The position numbers and the translations under genes were made by a program. A DNA stretch of 64,000 bases from Ceratotherium simum simum (taxonomy: Eukaryota > Chordata > Mammalia > Perissodactyla > Rhinocerotidae), in NCBI RefSeq assembly GCF_000283155.1, contig NW_004454173.1:7437229-7501228 (forward strand), given 5' to 3'. This document shows positions 1-12,600 of the stretch, piece after piece. A model generated the notes under the pieces. It was not told the DNA's origin and ran no database searches. It saw only the letters and a program-made list of their open reading frames with translations. The number at the start of each line of letters is the position of its first letter. The stretch's first letter is position 1.

Positions 1-190
1 TTTTTTTTTGCTGAGGAAGATTGGCCCTGAGCTAACATCCATGCCCATCTTCCTCTACTTTATATGGGACGCCGCCACAGCATGGCTTCACAAGCAGTGT
101 GTTGGTTCGCGCCTGGGATCCGAGCCAGCGAACCCCGGGCTGCAGCAGCGGAGCACGCGCACTTAACCGCTTGCACCACCAGGCAGGCCC
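1..190 (-). repeat. ERE SINE, reverse orientation, cut by window start
   Basis: The poly-T start, then GCTGAGGAAGATTGGCCCTG, then the reversed tRNA-like head ending near GGCAGGCCC. The tail end may continue outside the window. Confidence 0.85.
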
Positions 191-654
191 AAAATTTGCA
201 GTCTTAAATGCACATATTTTAAAAATGAAAGGCTGAAAATTAGCCAAGACGGCATCTCAAGAAGTTCTAAGAAGAATAAATAGCAAATTAAATCTGAAGA
301 AAGTAAAAGAATAAAATAATCAAGCACAAAAATTAGCAGAATAGAAAACAAAAATAAACTGGATCAACTAAGCCAAAAGTTGATCTTTGAAAGACATATA
401 ATTGATAAAGCTCTGGCTGACTGAACAAGAAAAAGAATAAATACCAAATAACCGATATGAGGCATGAGAGATAGTATTACAGATCATACAGACATTTGAC
501 AGAATATGTGTCAACATATTCTGTACAACTTCAATAAGCTTGACATTTTAAATGAAATGAACAGGTTCCTTAAAAAGTATAACTTAGGCAAAACTGACCA
601 AAGAAAATAATAGGAAAATTTGAACAGTCCTATGTCTGGTAAAGAAACTTAATC

Positions 655-906
655 GGGCCAGCCCGGTGGCGTAGCTGTTAAGTGCGTGTGCTCTGCTGCG
701 GCAGCCCAGGGGTCACAGGTTCGGATCCCGGGAGCGCACTGACGCACCGCTTGTCAAGCCATGCTGTGGTGGCGTCCCATATAAAGTAGAGGAAGATGGG
801 CATGGATGTTAGCCCAGGGCCAGTTTTCCTCAGCAAAAAAGAGGATTGGCATTAGATGTTAGCTCAGGGCTGATCTTCCTCACAAAAAAAAGAAAAAGAA
901 ATAAAT
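655..906 (+). repeat. ERE SINE
   Basis: The head is GGGCCAGCCCGGTGGCGTAG and the body ATCCCGGGAGCGCACTGACG. It has two GATGTTAGCCCAGGG / GATGTTAGCTCAGGG 3' units and an A-rich tail. The flanks repeat AAAGAAA(C/T)TTAATC at 641-654 and 907-920, a target-site duplication inside an L1. Confidence 0.92.
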
Positions 907-1375
907 AAAGAAATTTAATCTGTACCTAACTTCTTACTGTCCCACAATGACAACTGCATACTTAGATAGATTCATCAGTGTATTCTACCAAAAATTTAAG
1001 AAAGAAAGAGGACCATTCTTAAATTATTTCAAAGTACAGTAAAAGTAGGAACCCTCCCCAACTCATTTTTTGAAACCAGCAAAATCTTGATACTAAAACC
1101 TGGCAAGGACATTATGAGAAAGAAAAATTACAGACATTCCCAAACATCAATGCAAAATTACCAAAGTACCAGCAAACTAAATTCATAAATGTATATGAAT
1201 AATAAAGCACAACCAAGTTGGGTTTCTTCTTGAAAAGTGAAGTTGGTGTGATAGTTGAAAATCAATCAATATAATCCACCACATTAACAGAATTAAAGGA
1301 GAAAAATCCTATCATTTCAGTAGATCCAGAAAATGTATTTGATAAAATCAACATCCATTCATAAAAAGAAAGAGT

Positions 1376-2020
1376 TGGCTTTTTAATATTCATCTTTATT
1401 AATCTTACCCTGAATGTACGCATGAGGTTTTCTGGATGAGAGATAGATTTCTTATTATCTCACAGTAAATAAGTGCACCTGCCCCCCGCTTTGTGCTAGT
1501 CCACACCTCCAGGGCAACACGATGAGAACTGATGAGAATTTTTTCTACATGAGTGGCCAAACACTGCATAGGCAAGGGACAAAGAAAAGTTGTTTTTCCC
1601 TGCTATAAAGAGGGAAAGAGGCAGCTGTCCTCCCCTCCTGAAAGGTCTCCCCTTACTCTAGCGCTATGGTATGCAAAAAAAAAAATCTTTCCAGGAGCCA
1701 GATAGCCCCATGTGTCTCCTAGGGATACCTCCTATGCCCCAGGCAATACTAGGAAGATAGCCACTTCAATTTTTCTGGTACTTTGGGGGTTAATGTAGGG
1801 ACAAATCCAGGCTGTACCTATCTGGCCCTCTTGGGGAGATGAGATATTTTATTACACTTTAGGATCAGAGCAATTAACTAGACAAATTGTTACAGATCTA
1901 ATTCTCATGGTATGTGAAGAATCTCAGAAAGCTGGGGTTTTATGCAGGAGCACTGAGAAATCCAGGGAAGTTTTATTTGTCCATGGAAATAAAGAAGGAA
2001 ACCACCACCACCACATTTAC
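1376..2020. mobile_element. Unclassified ~650 bp insertion inside an L1
   Basis: L1 ORF2 sequence stops near 1370 and resumes near 2021 at the matching place, so the intervening block is an insertion. It is less A-rich than the L1, has no tRNA-like head, no long ORF and no clear poly-A tail at either end. A few features recall an LTR (TATTTTATTACA near 1850, AATAAAG near 1989), but the ends are not resolved. Family unknown. Confidence 0.5.
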
Positions 2021-3544
2021 CAAACAAGGAATGGAAGAGAATTCTTGAATCTGATAAAGCATATGTTAAAAAACCTACAACAGGCATCATAGTTAATGGT
2101 GAAATGTTGCAAGTTTTCATTCTGAGATTGAGAATGAGTTAAGGAGACTGCTTTCACTGTGTCTATTCAACTTTGTCATGGAGTCTTGGCCAGTGAAAAT
2201 AAGAAGAAAGAAGAGGCCTAAGGATTAAAAATGAAGGAATAAAACTTATTCACAGAAAGCATGATTGTGTGTAGAAAATCCAAAATAATCTACTTTAAAT
2301 AAAATTTTAGAATAACTTATACAATAGTAACTTATTAATAATAACTTTATCAAGATTGCTAGATATAAGGCCAAGTTACAAAAATCAGTATTTCTATTAC
2401 ACCTGTAACAAACAGAACTTCAAATTTTAAAAAAGATACTATTTGACTTCCAGTCCAGACAAAATTGTGTAAACCCATTTTTTTTTCCTGTTCCTCTTTG
2501 CTAAGTACAGCAATTAACCCTGGAAATGATGCAAAAGATAATCAAAAGAGAACATGAAAACGTGGTAAGATGAAGGCGAGCTGCTTTGAGACCCCAGGAC
2601 TGGAAGAACAGCACAGCAAAGGTGTCCTGCATCCTCCCATCAACAGCTGAAGGCCACCGATACCCAACAGTTCCTGACCCCCAACCTAGCAACTGAAGGC
2701 AGTCCAGGTAGGCTCATTCCTTCCCCAGATTGAACAAAAGTCCCTCTAGCAACAATAGGCAAGCCTGACATCACCAGCAAGGGGGATCAATTGGTAACCC
2801 TGCCAAAAATAATTGGCCAGAGAAAGCATTCTCCCTCCCTGGTGGGCTTGAGACTGTCCTTTTCCATGAGAGATACCAGCATGGGCAATTGAACAGTTAT
2901 AGCACATGGCCCAGTCTAAGAAGCCTCGGTCCCTGCGACCCATGACCCTCCCCTCCTCCCAGAGACACTGGAACAGCCAGAGGGCACCAGAATGGAGAAA
3001 CCACTTCCATCTCCTCAGGCAGCACCAGGAACCCCAGTGGCACCAAATAAAACAAGCAGACCAAAATAACACCATAAAGGCTGCTGGAACACAGCCCACG
3101 AAAGTAGACCACAAATAGTATGCTAAACTTAGGGTGAATGCTTACAAAAATAAGATTTCAATATGACCCAGAGTCTCCTAATATAATAGAATAAATGTCT
3201 AGGATTCAATAGAAAATCACCCATCACACCAAGAAGCAATAAAATCACAACTTGAATGAGGAAAGACAATCCCAACACTGAGATGAGTCAGATTTTGGAA
3301 TTAACTGACAAGGATTTTAAAGCGCTGTCATAAAAATTCTTCAACAATCAATTACAAATTGTCTTGAAACAAAAGAAAAAATAGAAAATCTCAGTAAAGA
3401 AATAGAAGTTATAAAAAAGAACCAAATGGAAATTATTGAATTGAAAAATGCTCTAACAGATTTTAAAAAACTCACTGAATGGGCTCAATAGTAGGGTAGA
3501 GATGACAGAGGATAGAATCAGTGAACTTAAGAACTGGATAACAG

Positions 3545-3775
3545 GGGCCGGCCTCATGGCGTAGTGGTTAAGTGCACGCACTCCACTGCTGGCAGCCCAG
3601 GTTTGGATCCTGGGTGCGCACTGATGGCTTGTCAGGCCATGCTGTGGCAGCATCCCATATAAAGTGGAGGAAGATGGGCACAGATGTTAGCCCAGGGCCA
3701 GTCTTCTTCGGCAAAAAAGAGGAGGATTGGCATGGATGTTAGCTCAGGGCTGATCTTCCTCACACAAAAAAAAAA
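3545..3775 (+). repeat. ERE SINE inside L1
   Basis: The head is GGCCGGCCTCATGGCGTAGT, with two 3' GATGTTAGC units and an A-tail. The flanking duplication is GAACTG(G/T)ATAACAG at 3531-3544 and 3776-3789. Confidence 0.93.
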
Positions 3776-3864
3776 GAACTGTATAACAGAATTCACCCAA
3801 TCTGAACAGAGAGAAAAGAAACTAAAAAAAGAAGAAAGAAAGAAAGAAAGAAAAGAACTAATCT

Positions 3865-4537
3865 GATCCAGCAATTCCATTTCTGGTTATTTATCCAAAG
3901 AAAATGAAATCACTATCCTGAAAAGATATCTGCGCCCCCATGCTCTTTGCAGCATTATTTATAATAGCCAAGACATGGAAACAACTTAAGTGACCATCGA
4001 CAGGTGAATGGATAAAGAATACATACATACATACACACAATGGAATGCTATTCAGCCATAAAAAAGAAGGAAATCTTGCCGTTTGTGACAACATGGATGG
4101 AACTTGAGAGCACTATATTAAGTAAAATAAGTCAGACAGAGAAAAACAAATACTCTATGACCTCATTTATATGTGGAATCTAAAAAAAAACTGAACTCAC
4201 AGATGCAGAGAACAGATTGGTTGTTGCCAGAGGCTGGGGGGGGCGGGCCGCAAAATGGGTGCAGGTAGTCAAAAGGTATAAACTTCTAGTTATAAGATAA
4301 ATAAGTCCTGGGCTTGTAACATACAGCATGGTAACTATAGTTAACAATACTGTATTGTATATTTGAAAGTTGCTAAGAGAGTACATCTTAAAAGTTCTCA
4401 TCACAAGAAAAAAATATAGTAACTGTGTTGTGGTCATGATTTCACAGTGTATACATACATCAAATCATTATGTGGTACACCTAAAAGTAATACAATGTTA
4501 CATGTCAATTATATCTCAATAAAAATATAATTTAAAA
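3865..4537 (+). mobile_element. 5'-truncated L1 3' end inserted in an older L1
   Basis: It begins GATCCAGCAATTCCATTTCT, runs through the end of ORF2 and the 3' UTR, and ends ATCTCAATAAAAATATAATT plus poly-A. The flanks AAAAGAAC(T/A)AATCT at 3851-3864 and 4538-4551 are a 14-base target duplication. The host L1 continues directly afterwards. Confidence 0.88.
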
Positions 4538-6875
4538 AAAAGAACAAATCTTCAAGGGGCCTGTGAGACAATGACAGAAGATTCAACATTTGTATCATTG
4601 AAGTCCTAGAAAGAAAATAGGGGTGAGTAATTGACTTCCCAAATGTGGCAAAAGACACTGACTTACAGGTCTAAGAAGCTTACTGAACCCAGAACAGGAT
4701 AAACCCAAAGAAATTCATGCAAAGACACATAATTAAACTTTTGAAAACTAAAGACAAAGAAAAAATCTTGAAAGAGAGCTACAACACATTACCTATAAGG
4801 GAATACCAACTTGAATACACAGAGAATTTTTCATCTGAAATCATGGAGATCAAGAGGGAGTGGTATAATGTTTTTCAAGGGCTGAAAGAAAAGAACTGTC
4901 AAACACAAATTCTATATCCAGTGAAAATATCCATCAGGAATGAAGAAAAAAATAAAGACATTCTCAGATGAAGGAAAACAAAAAGAATTTGTCACTATCA
5001 GATGTACCCTTAAAGGAATTTCTCAAAACAAAAAGGAAATTAGTAGGAATCTTGGAGCATCAGGAAGAAGGAACAATGGAAAGAACAGAAATATGGATGC
5101 ATACAATAGACTCTTTCCCCACGAGTTTTACAAATCATATTTGATGACTGAAACAAAAATTACACCATCTGATAATTCAAGACAATGATATTTAAAAGTG
5201 GAGAAGGTAAAGGATCCTAAATGGAAGTGAGACTTCCACATTTCACACAAAGTGGTAAAATGTTGATACCAGTAGACTCTTAAAAGTCACATATGGATAT
5301 TTTAATACCCAGAGCAACAACTATGAAAACTGTAAGGGATACCCTCAAAAATAATACAAATAAGATGGAATCCTAAAAATTGTTCCAGTAACCCACAAGA
5401 AAGCAAGAAGAGTGAAAGAAGAATGAGAACCATAGGAAACAAACAGAAGGCAAACTATAAACAGCAGACTTAACACTAAAATATCAATTACCTTGAATGT
5501 ACTTGGTCTAAATACACTAACCAAAAGACTGACAATTGCAGAGTGGATTAAAAACACACAGCCCAACGATATGCTGCTTACAAGAAACTAACTTCAAATT
5601 CAACATAAGTAGGTTGACAGTAAAAGGATGCAAAAGATATACCCTTCAAACATTAATTTAAAAAAAAAGAAAAAAGCAGAAGTGGCGTATTTATATCCAA
5701 TAAAGTAGACTTCAGAGCAAAGAAAATTCCTAGAGACAACGAGGGACATCACAGAATGGTAAAAGGATCAATCCACTAATAAGACAAGTGTACACACCAA
5801 ACAACAAAGCCTCAAGATACATAAAGCAAAAAACTGATACAGCTGAAAAGAAAAATAAATCCACAATTATAGTGAGGGACTTCAACACCTCACTCTCATC
5901 AACTGACAGAACTACTAGACAGAAAATCAGTAAGTCTGCAGAAGATCTGAACAACATAATCAACCAACAGGACCTACTTGACATATATAGAACACTCCAC
6001 CCAACAACAACAGAATACACATTCTTTTCCAAGTACCCATGGAATATTAAAAACGACAAACCATATCCTGAATGATAAAACTTTAACTTCAACAAATTTA
6101 AAAGAATTGAAATCATACAGTTTGTTTTCTCACCATGATGGAAGAAAACTAGAAATCAATAATATAAAAACAATAGGAAAATATCTATAAATATGTGGAA
6201 ATGAAATAACACACTTGTAAATAATTCATGGGTTGAAGAGGAAGTCTCAAAGAAAATTTTAGAAAAATATGTAGAACTGAATGAAAACAAAAACACAACA
6301 TATCAAAATATGTGAGCTGCAGCTAAAGCAGTGCTGAGAGAAATTTATAGCTCTAAATGCTTACATTAGAAATGAAAAAAGATCTCAACACAATAACCTA
6401 AGTTCCTACCCCAAGAAACTAGAAAAAGAAGAGCAAAATAAACCCAAAGTGAGCAAAAGCAGCGAAATAATAAAGAGCAGAAATCAATGAAATTGGAAAT
6501 AGGAAAACAATAGAGAAAATCAATTAAACAAAATGCTAGTTCTTTGACAAAAATCAATAAAATTGATAAACCTGTAGAAAGACTTGACAAAAATAAAGAG
6601 ACAACACAAATCATTAATATGAAATAAAGAATATCACTACAAATCGAGCAGCCACTGAAAAGATAATAAGGAAACAATTTTACATTCATAAATTTGACAA
6701 CTTAGAAGAAATGATCCAATTCTTGAAAGCCACAAACTACTAAAACTCAACCAAAACTAAAATTCAACTGAGACGAAATAGACAATCTGGATAGCCTATA
6801 ACCATTAAAGAAATGAAATTCATAATTTAAAATCTCTTAAAAAAAGAAATATCCAGACCCAGATGCTCTGGCTTC

Positions 6876-7490
6876 TTTATTTTTAGATTCATCCATGTTG
6901 TTGCATGGATCAATAGTTCATTCCTTTTTATTGCCAGTACAACTCCATCGTATGGAATTACCACAATTTGTTTATTCCATTCACCTACTGATGGACATTT
7001 GCGTTGTTTCCAATTTGGGGCTATAATGTAAAGCTGCTATGAACATTCATTTACAAGTCTTGGTATGGACATGTTTTCATTTCTCTTGGGCAAATACCTA
7101 GGACTGAAACGGCAGGATCTTATGGTAAGTGTACATTTAGCTTTTTAAGAAACTGCCAAACGATTTTTCGAATCAGTTGTACCATTTTTTACATACCCAC
7201 CAGCAAAATATGTGTACAAACTGTATGATTTCATTTATATAAAACTCTAGAAAATGCAAACTAATCTCTAGTGACAGAAAGCACATCGTTTGCCTGGGGT
7301 GGGGTGGCCAGGGGAAGTGATTACAAAGGGGCACAAGGGAACTTTTGGGGCTGATGGATACTTTTACTCTCTTGATTGTGGTAATAATTTCACAAATGTG
7401 GCCCTATGTCAAAACTTATCAAATTGTATACTTTAAATATGTGCAGTTTATTGTACATCAATTATACTTCAGTAAAGGTGTTAAAAATAA
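6876..7490 (+). mobile_element. 5'-inverted L1 3' end (twin-priming product)
   Basis: The segment 6876 to about 7204 is L1 ORF2 3' end in reverse orientation; it reads TTGTTGCATGGATCAATAGT where sense L1 has the complement. From about 7205 to 7490 the sequence is sense and carries the next L1 portion in order, ending TCAATTATACTTCAGTAAAG. The reversed part is the upstream portion and the sense part the downstream one. Confidence 0.75.
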
Positions 7491-8984
7491 TAGGATGTTT
7501 ATTAAATCTGCCTCTGAATAACTGATTGTGACTGAGGTCTCATGCGACTTACTGGTGACCCAGTAGTTGAGCAGACTAATCCTAAAGCCATAGCTTCTAC
7601 TGGTAACTCTATTCTACTGATTCACCAGCAATCACATTGCACAAAACCATCTATGCCTCAGTTTCAGCAACGGTAGAATGAACATTCTATTTCCTTCCTA
7701 TTTCAAAGAGCCATTCGAGATAATGATTAGGAAATGAGATGTCAGTGCAAAATAATAAACACTTCTTAAAAAGTCAATATGTGAACACTTGTTTTCACAG
7801 CTCTTGACTATTTTTGACAAAATGAACTTTGATAAAAAGCTGCCTTTCCATCTTGGGCTGCTGACAAAAGAGCCTAAGGAAGAGAGAGGGTTTATACACA
7901 GACACAGCATTAATTAATTACATGTCATAGAAAAACACCATAAGATGAATTTTTAAAGATCGTTTTAATTTATTTATATGCCTCTTCTACCCTCCATTGG
8001 CTGGAGTAATTGAGCAAATTGAACTCATTTTTCCTTCATCCTCATACCATGCTAATTTCAGTCTCTGTGAGTTTTCATTCATGATATTCTGGAGGCAAAG
8101 AATGCCTGGCTTACATACTCTCAACAAACCCTCAACATTGGCAAACACAATGCCAAGCACTGGAGATTCAATGATGCGTAAAACAAAACTGACCTGGACC
8201 CCACCCCATCCCCAGGAAGGGCTTCCACACTATTCCATCTGCAAATCTCTCCCTTTTCTGAACTCCTGTTTGCACTTACAGTCTGTACCATGCCACATGG
8301 CATATATATGTTATTTTGTAGCATTCTAGAATTGTTTCAACAATTCCTCTTTTTGTTTTTACCCCAGGTGCACTGTGTATTCAGTTAATCATTAATTCCC
8401 ATTTTTATCACTGATTGTGTAAGAGCCCTCTCTTGTTTATTCCATTTTATCCCCATACTACACCCCCATTCCCCGCCCCATCCTAAGCAACCATTATAAG
8501 ATGTCTAATGTGTATCTTTTCATTGCATGTTTTCTTGCAAAGTGAGCACTACCTTCTATGCACATAAATTTAAGCAATATAAACAGAATTGTGTTGTAGT
8601 TCATCACTTACTTTCTTCACTCATCTCCATGCTTCTAGGATATATCCATGTTGCTATGTGTGCATTTATTCCACTGCTTTTACTTACTGTACCCCACGGT
8701 GTAGCTCCACCACATAGCACCTTCCCCCTTTCCCAAGGAGGGTGGCCTCCAGCCTCCACAACTATTCTACAGTTATTTTATGCATGTTACCTTGGCTATA
8801 GCTAAACTGTGAACTGCTCATAAATAAGAACCATGTTTTTCTTCTGTTACACCCCCCTTGACAGTAGATAGTCAAGGAATATTTGTTGATTTTCTGTTGT
8901 GGCCTATCCATGTTTTCTAATGTAAGGTGCTAAAGATTAAAGTAAAATTAATTACAATAACACGTAAGGAGTTGCCAATGGAGT
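7491..8984. other. Intergenic, downstream of DHRS7
   Basis: A MIR-like stretch lies at about 7560-7780 (TATGCCTCAGTTTCAGCAAC). An old reverse-orientation L1-like stretch is possible at about 8360-8830 (ATATCCATGTTGCTATGTGT). Neither is certain. No gene was seen; the short open frames here have no recognisable content. Confidence 0.5.
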
Positions 8985-9200
8985 CTTCCTGAGCTGAGTT
9001 TAATCCTGGCTTTACCCCGTACTAGCTCTGTGACCTTGGGAAAATAATACCTACTTGCTTTGGGCATCTCTTTCTTCATCGACACAGGTGGACAGTACCA
9101 CCTACCTTAGTGGGCTGTTTTGAGGAATAAATGCATTAATGAATACAAAGCACCTCAATACAGCAAATGGCATATAACAGATGTTTAATCAATTATGGCT
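8985..9200 (+). repeat. MIR SINE
   Basis: Contains AATCCTGGCTTTACCCCGTA, CTCTGTGACCTTGGG and the terminal GGCATATAACAGATGTTTAA, all in MIR order. Confidence 0.8.
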
Positions 9201-9473
9201 GCTATGAGTCCTACCTACTACTTCAAATTACAGTCATTTGTACCTGTCAGCTCTTCTAAGAGAGTGTAAATACCTTATAGGCAGGACCATTTCAGATACT
9301 TCTTTATATCTGTTCATTACTCAGCATTCTGCTTCATGTAATATTCCATGCATTTATATTAAATGGATTACTGTAATTCTTTGGTTAGCATTCTGCTTAC
9401 CTAGATTTTAAGCATATATGCTAGAGTATGTTAAAATGCTCTTTTATCCAAGAATGTAGTATGTATTACTATC
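9201..9473. other. Intergenic, just past DHRS7
   Basis: AT-rich sequence lies between the MIR and the presumed DHRS7 polyadenylation region. Nothing was recognised. Confidence 0.6.
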
Positions 9474-9638
9474 TTTATTGCAAGATTAATGGCAGTCTTT
9501 TATTTGTTATTTATTACATGTTGAAAGTTGTATCTATTAAGAAGTAAAATTACAAGTTAGTCTTCAGTTCTTAAGAAGATCGCTGTTTTCATGTTTTCCA
9601 TTTCTCCCTCCAGTGGCTTGAAAAATGCAAGTATTCCT
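9474..9638 (-). other. DHRS7: Probable DHRS7 3' UTR with candidate polyadenylation signals
   Basis: On the minus strand the sequence after the stop codon has three AATAAA hexamers, seen as TTTATT at 9510-9515, 9499-9504 and 9474-9479. A 3' UTR of roughly 130-180 bases would follow from using one of them. Which one is used cannot be told from sequence. Confidence 0.5.
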
Positions 9639-9686
9639 TCAGTCATGTTTTCTCTTCCAGATTTTAAAATAAGAGGCATCTGCATC
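9639..9686 (-). CDS. DHRS7: DHRS7 last coding exon 7 (residues 325-339)
   Basis: A short terminal coding exon of 16 codons including TGA. It was found by matching the expected DADSSYFK-like tail. The acceptor is CTGTTATAG, and it codes for DADASYFKIWKRKHD and stop. The phase 0 join to exon 6 is exact and brings the total to 339 residues. The C-terminal KRKHD has lysines at -3 and -5, a KxKxx dilysine-type arrangement. Confidence 0.93.
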   Translation of the reverse strand, partial: DADASYFKIWKRKHD

Positions 9687-12600
9687 CTATAACAGAGTGA
9701 CAGTAACATGAATCAGTCCATTCCTTTTATTTACCCCAATTTTTGACAATTAATTCCTTCTGTTTTGAGGAGCTATATCACTATGATTCACTGTTAAGAA
9801 TCCTTATAAAATCTGGGCAAATGCTTAAATTAGAATAAAAAGCATAGCCAAAATTCTAGATCTACACAAATCTATCTCTAATGGGTTTAGCATCACTATC
9901 TCCACTATCGTTGGTTTGCATCGGTTCGTGCCATCTCATAAGTGCTTAAATCTCTATTAGTACTCTTCCGGAGCAGCATATCATTACCCACACTGACGTC
10001 CCTTAGTAAATACAAAGAATAGGTATTTAGAATTGAAATATTTGACAGATAACTCTCAAATGATTTGTGAGTCAGAGGGAGAAAGTCAAATACTGTATGC
10101 TCTCACTCAGAAGATAAAAAACAACAAAAAACAAACACATAGAGTGGCTTGGTGGTTACCAGAGGGGAAGGGGGCAGGGAGGAGGGCGAAAGGGATGATT
10201 AGGCACATGTGTACGGTGATGGATGGTAATTAGTTTTTGGCTGGTGAACATGATGTAATGTATGCAGAAATAGAAGTATAATGATGTACACCTGAAATTT
10301 ATACAATGTTATAAACGAATGTTACTGCAACAAAAAAATAAAATGATTTGTGAACTTTTAGTATATTGCTTAAAGGGTAAAACAAGGCAACTTGATAATC
10401 CCTAAGATGTGACAATTCATTTGGGAAAATATGCATTTACCACTTCCAAGAATTTGCACTCAGTAAGACAAAAACAAATTATAAAACAAAATTCAATGCA
10501 GCTATTGTTCTTGATCCCTAAAAATAATAAAGATTCATCAAAATAAAGTCCCAAACATGCTGTTCCTAGCCTAAAGGAGAGAAACAAATTCAAGTATTAT
10601 CAACAAGTACATTTAGTTTGATAAGCTATACTGGCATTCTCTTAACTTATATGCTTACAAAAAAATCTCAGTAAGGAGCCAGATATATACAATAGAAAAT
10701 AACAGTGCGGAGGAAAGAGGCAGGGAGGAGAGAAGTGAGTAAAAAAAGTAAGGAACAATTTTTAAGAGTTTCTATGGTTTTGTGTGAAGAATGAGGTATT
10801 CTATCTCAGAAATGGTACCGGGAAATGAAAGGATGCCCAGTTTATCATAAAAAAGTGGTAAAGCAATAAGGTCATGTAATAAACAATATATTAAAGACGG
10901 TAGTAGGAAGAGGAAGGCCATCATTTTTAGAAAAGGCTAGATGTAGTCAAATGCTAGATTTACTGAGTAATGTTCATGTTTACAGTTACAGTTAGATATT
11001 CTGTCAACAAAACAAAACCTTCTTACGGATATTGCTGAAAGAACAACTGTTATAGTGGGACTGAAACTCCAGCCCCTGGTCCTTCCTTCAACTCTCAGAC
11101 AATTATTTCTAGAATGCATTCTCTCTCTGCTGTGTTATTTAACTCTTTGACCTGTACTATTAGCTGAATATCCTGCTACCATCAAAACACGAGCATTAAC
11201 GGCTAATACTTAATAAGTGTAACACTCCAAGGTGTGTTTTAAGAGCTTTCCATAAACTAACTCATTTAATTCCCATAACAATCCTATGATGAGGTGCTAT
11301 TATCATCACAAATCTCTATATTGTAGATGGGGAGACTGACTTCTACAGAAGTAACTTGTCTGAGGCCATGGGACAAGTATGCGGTAGAGCTGGGATTTCA
11401 ACCCAGCTAGTCTGGCACCAGGCTCCATGCTCTTAACCAGGATGCTGTGTCACCTCTCTAGTAAGGTGGCCTTTCCCTCTCAACTTGTAGCCATCACTGG
11501 GTACAATACCACTATATCAACTGTCCTCCAAATTTAAAACCCAGATGTACTCTTTGATGAAGCTCTACCTTTAGAACTTCCCACACTATCAAGTCCCAAC
11601 ATTACCAAAATGCTCATAAATGATTTGGCCCAAAGCAACTGGTCCACATTACAAGTTGGTAGAAAATGAATAGCCCCCTTCATGATTTTTTAAGCTCTGG
11701 ACATGTTAGTGCATCACGGAAGTTTTTTGTTTGCTTTTTTTTTTGGTGAGGAATATTAGCCCTGAGCCAACATCTGTTGCCAATCCTCCTCTTTTTGCTG
11801 AGGAAGACTGGCCCTGAGCTAACATCTGTGCCCAACTTCCTCTATTTCTGATGGGGGACGCCTGCCACAGCATGGCTTGATAAGCGGTGCATAGGTCCGC
11901 ACCCAGAATCCAAACCTGCCAATCCCAGGGTGCCAAAGCGGAGCACACAAACTTAACCACTATGCCACTGGGCCAGCCCCATCATGGAAGTTTTATAACC
12001 TTTAAGTCTCTTTAAGCATTTCGTTTTGTTTTGTTTTTTGCTTTTTTCACTAATTCATTTTCACTGTCTTGCAAAAAGTCACAACAAATTAAATCTCTAA
12101 CAATTCATGGATTGCTTAAATAGTGGTAGTTTATGTAATGATACATATGGTATGATCTCATTTTATAATTCTCTTTATATATCAATCCCTACTAACTTAT
12201 TTCTAAGAGAAGGTAGTAATCGTTGAAAGAAATACTTGAACAATAAAAACCGTCCACAGAAATAACCTTTCTTTGCATATCGTATCTATAATTTTTGGCT
12301 TTACTCATTACATTTCCTGTGCTGTTTATACATTAAATTCTTTTGATGGTCACAATTTCCTCAGAAATAGTTCATAATATTCCTTAATTTCTGTCAGAAT
12401 AAATGCTGAGAGATGAGTGATCAGCATATTTTCTTAGTCATGGACATAGTCACATCTCAGATGTGCAGAGTCCTTCTGGAACAAGGTCAAAGGAAACAGT
12501 ACCACACAGTGAGAATGCATCTGCTTTGACAGCATGGTAAGCGCTTCGACAGAGGTAAGCACGGGGGCTGAGGTGCACCTAGTCCTGGGGAGAAATGGGA

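Larger units (their letters stand above)
196..2440 (+). mobile_element. Old L1 ORF2 fragment, interrupted by an ERE and by an unclassified insertion
   Basis: The blocks 196-654, 921-1375 and about 2021-2440 read as successive parts of L1 ORF2 in sense orientation: the linker before the reverse transcriptase, then the palm region (AATCTGATAAAGCATATGTT, ATAGTTAATGGTGAAATG). Many stops and frameshifts are present, so it is non-functional. An ERE (655-906) and a ~650 bp block (about 1376-2020) split it. Confidence 0.75.
2450..6875 (+). mobile_element. Old L1 with 5' region, ORF1 and ORF2 endonuclease region
   Basis: The segment from about 2450 to 3530 resembles an L1 5' region leading into a coiled-coil ORF1 (AACCAAATGGAAATTATTGA, GGGCTCAATAGTAGGGTAGA). 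ORF1 continues to about 5200 and the ORF2 endonuclease follows at about 5450-6200, with an open stretch of 95 codons at 5788-6075. The linker runs to about 6840, where reverse transcriptase sequence begins (CCAGACCCAGATGCTCTGGC) and then breaks off. It is interrupted by an ERE and a younger L1 3' end. Frames are broken throughout. Confidence 0.75.

Noticed and set aside
2746..3118. 122-codon reverse-strand and 70-codon forward-strand open frames
   Set aside because: They lie in L1 5'-region sequence, overlap each other on opposite strands and have no recognisable protein features.
5788..6075. 95-codon open frame with endonuclease-like sequence
   Set aside because: Part of an old, frame-broken L1 ORF2, not a host gene.
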